A stretch of DNA of 64,000 nt from Streptomyces regalis (lineage in GTDB: Bacteria > Actinomycetota > Actinomycetes > Streptomycetales > Streptomycetaceae): positions 124,001 through 188,000 of the forward strand of contig NZ_LLZG01000231.1 in NCBI RefSeq assembly GCF_001509475.1. Direction: 5' to 3'. Under the pieces are notes generated by a model. It saw only the letters and a list, made by a program, of their open reading frames with translations, had not been told where the DNA came from and did no database searches. How positions within the stretch are numbered: position 1 is the stretch's first letter; each line of letters opens with the position of its first letter. The translations under genes were made by a program, and so were the position numbers. Positions 61,580-64,000 of the stretch are shown piece after piece.

Positions 61580-61800
61580 TCATGGCCCGCTGTCTTCGAC
61601 AACGCACGGGCCGCCGCGATCGCTGAGCTTGAGCAGGTAGTCCTCGTTGACCGGGTAGAGCTGTCCGCGGCGTACTTGACCTGTATGTAGGTGTGCGGCG
61701 GCACCTGGCGGTACAAGACGATGTCGTCCAGTTCCCCGCGTCGTCGACTTCGACGCCGACCGCCATCACCGGGTTGGGCGCACGCAGCGCAGCATCGCCG
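61580..61800 (-). pseudogene. fragment of a possible Cap4/DUF4297-type nuclease
   Basis: On the minus strand NPVMAVGVEVDDAG, then in the next frame ELDDIVLYRQVPPHTYIQVK-YAAD, then in the third frame PVNEDYLLKLSDRGGP, form a short protein piece broken by two frameshifts. The IQVKYAAD core looks like the QVK motif of PD-(D/E)xK nucleases in Cap4-like dsDNA nuclease proteins. Function is inferred weakly; it is clearly non-functional as it stands. Confidence 0.3.
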
Positions 61801-62000
61801 CACTTGTGGTCGGCGTGCTCAGCGGATCATCGCTGCGAGCCGGGCCGAGCCGGAAGCCCTCACACCTACCGGTCGTCAGGCGTGGCACAGTCTCTCGCCT
61901 CCCCGCCGGCGTAGCAGAGGTCAAGGCTCTCAAGTAGCCGACGCAGGCCTCACTCATTGCTGGTCGTGACAACGGGCAGCGGGCCGGGACGAGGGAACCC

Positions 62001-62053
62001 GAGTAGCACGCGCTCAGGCCGGTAGGAGTTACCGGCCGGAGCGCGTGCTACTC
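62001..62053 (-). terminator. long hairpin terminator after the D-2-hydroxyacid dehydrogenase gene
   Basis: A perfect 15-bp outer stem GAGTAGCACGCGCTC / GAGCGCGTGCTACTC encloses an inner stem GGCCGGTA / TACCGGCC with loop GGAGT; only one opposed pair (A/G) is unmatched. It starts five bases beyond the dehydrogenase stop and could act in both directions. Confidence 0.85.
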
Positions 62054-62057
62054 GCCC

Positions 62058-63041
62058 TCAGGCGGGGTGCGTCTCGTCGACCACGTATCCGCGCCGCTTG
62101 TCCACCACGTTGCGCAGCGGCCGGCCCTCGATGTGCCGGGTGAGGTTGTCGAGGAACACCTCGACGAGCGCCTCCCGCTCGCTGGTGGTCTCGCCCGCCG
62201 TGTGCGGGGAGATCATCACGCCGGGCATGTCCCACAGGGGTGATTCGGCAGGCAGCGGTTCCTGGACGAACACGTCCAGGGCTGCGCCGGCGAGCCGTCC
62301 GGCGGCGAGGTGGTCGATCAGCGCCTCCTCGTCGACGAGTCCGCCCCGGCCTACGTTGACCAGTCGCGCCCCCGGCTTCATGGCGGCGAGTACGGGGGCG
62401 TCGACCATGCCCCGGGTGTCCTGGGTGAGGGGTGCGGCCAGGACGACATAGTCCGCTTCCGTCAGGGCGGAGCGCAGGGTCGTCGCACCGTGGACCGTGC
62501 CGAAGTCGGGGTCGTCCGTGCGGGCCTTGCGGCCCGCGCCGCACACGCGCATCCCGACGGCGCGCAGCAGCCGGGCGATGGCCCGGCCGATCGGCCCCGT
62601 CCCCCAGACCAGCACGGCGCGTCCGGTGATGCCGTCGCTGGGGCGCGGACGCCACTCGCGGCGCTGCTGGTGCTCCCAGGTGCCGGGGAAGTCCTTGGCG
62701 AGGGCAAGGATCAGGCCGAGGACGTACTCGGCGGTCGGCTGGTCGTAGACCCCCCGGGCGTTGGTCAGGACAACGCCGGGATCGTCCACCAGGGCGGGGA
62801 AGAGGAAGGAGTCCACGCCCGCGGAGGCCGCGTGAACCCAGCGGGGTGCCTTCTCCGGGTTGTCGGGCCAGGCCTCACGGATGGCCGGGGTGATGGTCAC
62901 CCAGGCCAGGAGGGCGTCGGCGCCGGGGAGGAGGTAGGGCAGTTCTTCCTCGGTGGCGTAGACGGTGTCCGTGAGGCCTTCTATGAGGGCGGTGGCGGGG
63001 GGCCGGTTGCCGCGGTAGAGGACGACGAGTCGGTCGGGCAT
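62058..63041 (-). CDS. D-isomer specific 2-hydroxyacid dehydrogenase
   Basis: The 327-residue protein has VHAASAGVDSFLFPALVDDP, the NAD loop VLVWGTGPIGRAIARLLRAV, the catalytic Arg in LVNVGRGGLVDEEAL, Glu in ALDVFVQEPLP and His in MISPHTAGETTSERE. The Rossmann motif reads GTGPIG, close to the usual GxGxxG. It interconverts a 2-hydroxy acid and a 2-keto acid with NAD(P)H. It starts at an ATG one base from the stop of the aldehyde dehydrogenase gene, so the two are one operon. Confidence 0.9.
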   Translation of the reverse strand: MPDRLVVLYRGNRPPATALIEGLTDTVYATEEELPYLLPGADALLAWVTITPAIREAWPDNPEKAPRWVHAASAGVDSFLFPALVDDPGVVLTNARGVYDQPTAEYVLGLILALAKDFPGTWEHQQRREWRPRPSDGITGRAVLVWGTGPIGRAIARLLRAVGMRVCGAGRKARTDDPDFGTVHGATTLRSALTEADYVVLAAPLTQDTRGMVDAPVLAAMKPGARLVNVGRGGLVDEEALIDHLAAGRLAGAALDVFVQEPLPAESPLWDMPGVMISPHTAGETTSEREALVEVFLDNLTRHIEGRPLRNVVDKRRGYVVDETHPA

Positions 63042-63042
63042 G

Positions 63043-64000
63043 TCAGGCCCCGACGGGGACGGCTATGTACTTGTACTCCAGGAACTCGTCGATGCCGACA
63101 CGGCCGCCTTCGCGGCCCAGGCCGGACTGCTTGACGCCGCCGAAGGGCGCGGCGGGGTTGGAGACCAGTCCGGTGTTGAGGCCGATCATGCCGCTTTCGA
63201 GGCGTTCGCTGACGCGCAGGGCACGGTCGAGGTTCTGGGTGAACAGGTAGGTGGCCAGACCGAATTCGGTGTCGTTGGCGGCCGCGACGGCCTCGTCCTC
63301 GGTCTCGAAGGTACGGATCGCGGCGACGGGGCCGAAGATTTCGGTGTCGATGATCGCCGACTCGGGGGCGATGCCGGTGAGGACGGTGGGCGGGTAGAAG
63401 CAGCCCGGCCCTTCGGGGAGTTCACCGCCGGTCAGGACGGTGGCGCCGCGCTTGACGGCGTCCCGCACCAGGTCGTGGGCCTTGCTGCGACCGGCGATGT
63501 CGATGAGGGGGCCGACGTCGGTGCCGGGTTCGGTGCCGGGCCCGACCTTCAGAGCGGCCATGCGGGCGGCGAGGCGGGAGGCGAACTCCTCGGCGACCGA
63601 GGTGTGGACGAAGATGCGGTTGGCGGCGCAGCAGGATTCGCCCATGTTGCGCATCTTGGCGACCATGGTGCCTTCGATGGCCACGTCGAGGTCGGCGTCG
63701 TCGAAGACGATGAGGGGAGCGTTGCCGCCCAGTTCCATGGAGGTGCGGATGACGGTGTCGGCGCACTGGGCCAGCAGGATCCGGCCGACCTGGGTGGAGC
63801 CGGTGAAGGAGAGCTTGCGGATCTTCCCCCAGCCTCCGGCCGGGGGGACCCCCATTTCGCTTCGCTCCCCGCGCAGGAGGGGTTCGACGACGCCGGCGGC
63901 GTCGGTGGTGGTGACGATGTTGAGCACTCCGGCCGGCAGACCCGCTTCGGTGAGGATCTCCGCCAGGGCGAGGCTGGCCAGGGGGGTCTGGGGGGCGGGT
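63043..64000 (-). CDS. NAD-dependent aldehyde dehydrogenase (succinate-semialdehyde type), cut by window end
   Basis: About 318 C-terminal residues are seen; the frame is open to the window edge. It has KLSFTGSTQVGRILLAQ, the catalytic Glu in SMELGGNAPLIVFDDAD, the position of the active Cys in MGESCCAANRIFV, EIFGPVAAIRTF and GGVKQSGLGREGG. This is the SSADH (GabD) subgroup. Relative to the family, the segment between EPLLR and IRKLSF carries about 13-16 extra residues (GERSEMGVPPAGGWGK) from a GC-rich insertion. With the aminotransferase at 58722 and pucR it suggests GABA-like catabolism. Confidence 0.9.
   Translation of the reverse strand, partial: PAPQTPLASLALAEILTEAGLPAGVLNIVTTTDAAGVVEPLLRGERSEMGVPPAGGWGKIRKLSFTGSTQVGRILLAQCADTVIRTSMELGGNAPLIVFDDADLDVAIEGTMVAKMRNMGESCCAANRIFVHTSVAEEFASRLAARMAALKVGPGTEPGTDVGPLIDIAGRSKAHDLVRDAVKRGATVLTGGELPEGPGCFYPPTVLTGIAPESAIIDTEIFGPVAAIRTFETEDEAVAAANDTEFGLATYLFTQNLDRALRVSERLESGMIGLNTGLVSNPAAPFGGVKQSGLGREGGRVGIDEFLEYKYIAVPVGA
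63823..63870. repeat. short GC-rich Streptomyces-type repeat inserted in-frame in the aldehyde dehydrogenase gene
   Basis: About 48 bases with the run GGGGGACCCCC and the TTTCGCTTCGCTCCCC end interrupt the conserved segment before IRKLSFTG. Similar GAGCGAAGCGAAATGGGGGT-type sequences are, to my knowledge, frequent small intergenic repeats in streptomycetes. The insertion keeps the reading frame. Confidence 0.6.

Overview
The window is high-GC actinobacterial DNA, almost certainly from a Streptomyces or close relative. The third codon positions are strongly G/C, GTG/TTG starts are frequent, secreted enzymes carry ricin-type lectin modules, and the regulators (SpoIIE-type phosphatases, IclR, PucR, LuxR/TrmB, TetR, AraC) are typical of that genus. 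Many genes are decayed by short deletions and frameshifts, which suggests an accessory chromosome arm rather than the core. No rRNA, tRNA, CRISPR array or intact insertion sequence was found.

Layout. (1) 0-3.6 kb: the 3' part of an acyl-CoA dehydrogenase gene, a pyridoxamine-phosphate-oxidase-fold protein, two small gene remnants and a hypothetical gene. (2) 3.7-12.5 kb: a minus-strand operon with a small hypothetical protein, carbamoyltransferase, PAPS-type sulfotransferase, ATP-grasp ligase, YciI-like protein, MFS exporter, FemAB/GNAT-like transferase and APS kinase, with a decayed LuxR-type regulator upstream. It looks like a small non-PKS/NRPS biosynthetic cluster for a carbamoylated and sulfated product. 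Two of its genes carry one-base frameshifts. (3) 12.5-15 kb: a PAS-GAF-SpoIIE-ATPase sensor phosphatase. (4) 15-21.5 kb: a secreted ricin-SGNH esterase and a secreted GH29 alpha-L-fucosidase, beside a wrecked L-fucose catabolic operon (fuconate dehydratase, fuconolactonase, aldo/keto reductase tail, GntR regulator). (5) 21.5-26.2 kb: amino-acid permease, YtcJ-type amidohydrolase, divergent TetR and a metallo-beta-lactamase-fold protein. (6) 26.2-28.1 kb: divergent IclR and AraC regulators.

(7) 28.3-46.5 kb: the most interesting block. A discrete FabF/ACP pair, IclR, nitroreductase and MMPL exporter lie on the minus strand. A TetR gene preceded by an array of operator-like palindromes is divergent to them. 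A plus-strand operon then encodes a KS-AT-ACP-alpha-oxoamine-synthase megaprotein, a Gfo/Idh oxidoreductase, an acyl-CoA dehydrogenase-like protein, an AvrD-family protein (the syringolide synthase family) and a P-loop ATPase; an old-yellow-enzyme oxidoreductase follows. I infer a cluster making an acyl/polyketide-derived alpha-aminoketone or a syringolide-like small molecule, exported by MMPL under TetR control.

(8) 46.8-54.3 kb: a GNAT protein, a LacI remnant, and a minus-strand glycoside hydrolase group (GH36, GH43, GH5) with two LacI-type palindromes upstream. (9) 54.3-58.4 kb: a gutted SpoIIE phosphatase, a secreted SGNH-ricin esterase and a PucR activator. (10) 58.7-64 kb: class III aminotransferase, a truncated FAD-linked oxidase, remnants of a lyase and of a possible Cap4-type nuclease, a D-2-hydroxyacid dehydrogenase, and an aldehyde dehydrogenase (running off the window end) that carries a small in-frame GC-rich insertion.
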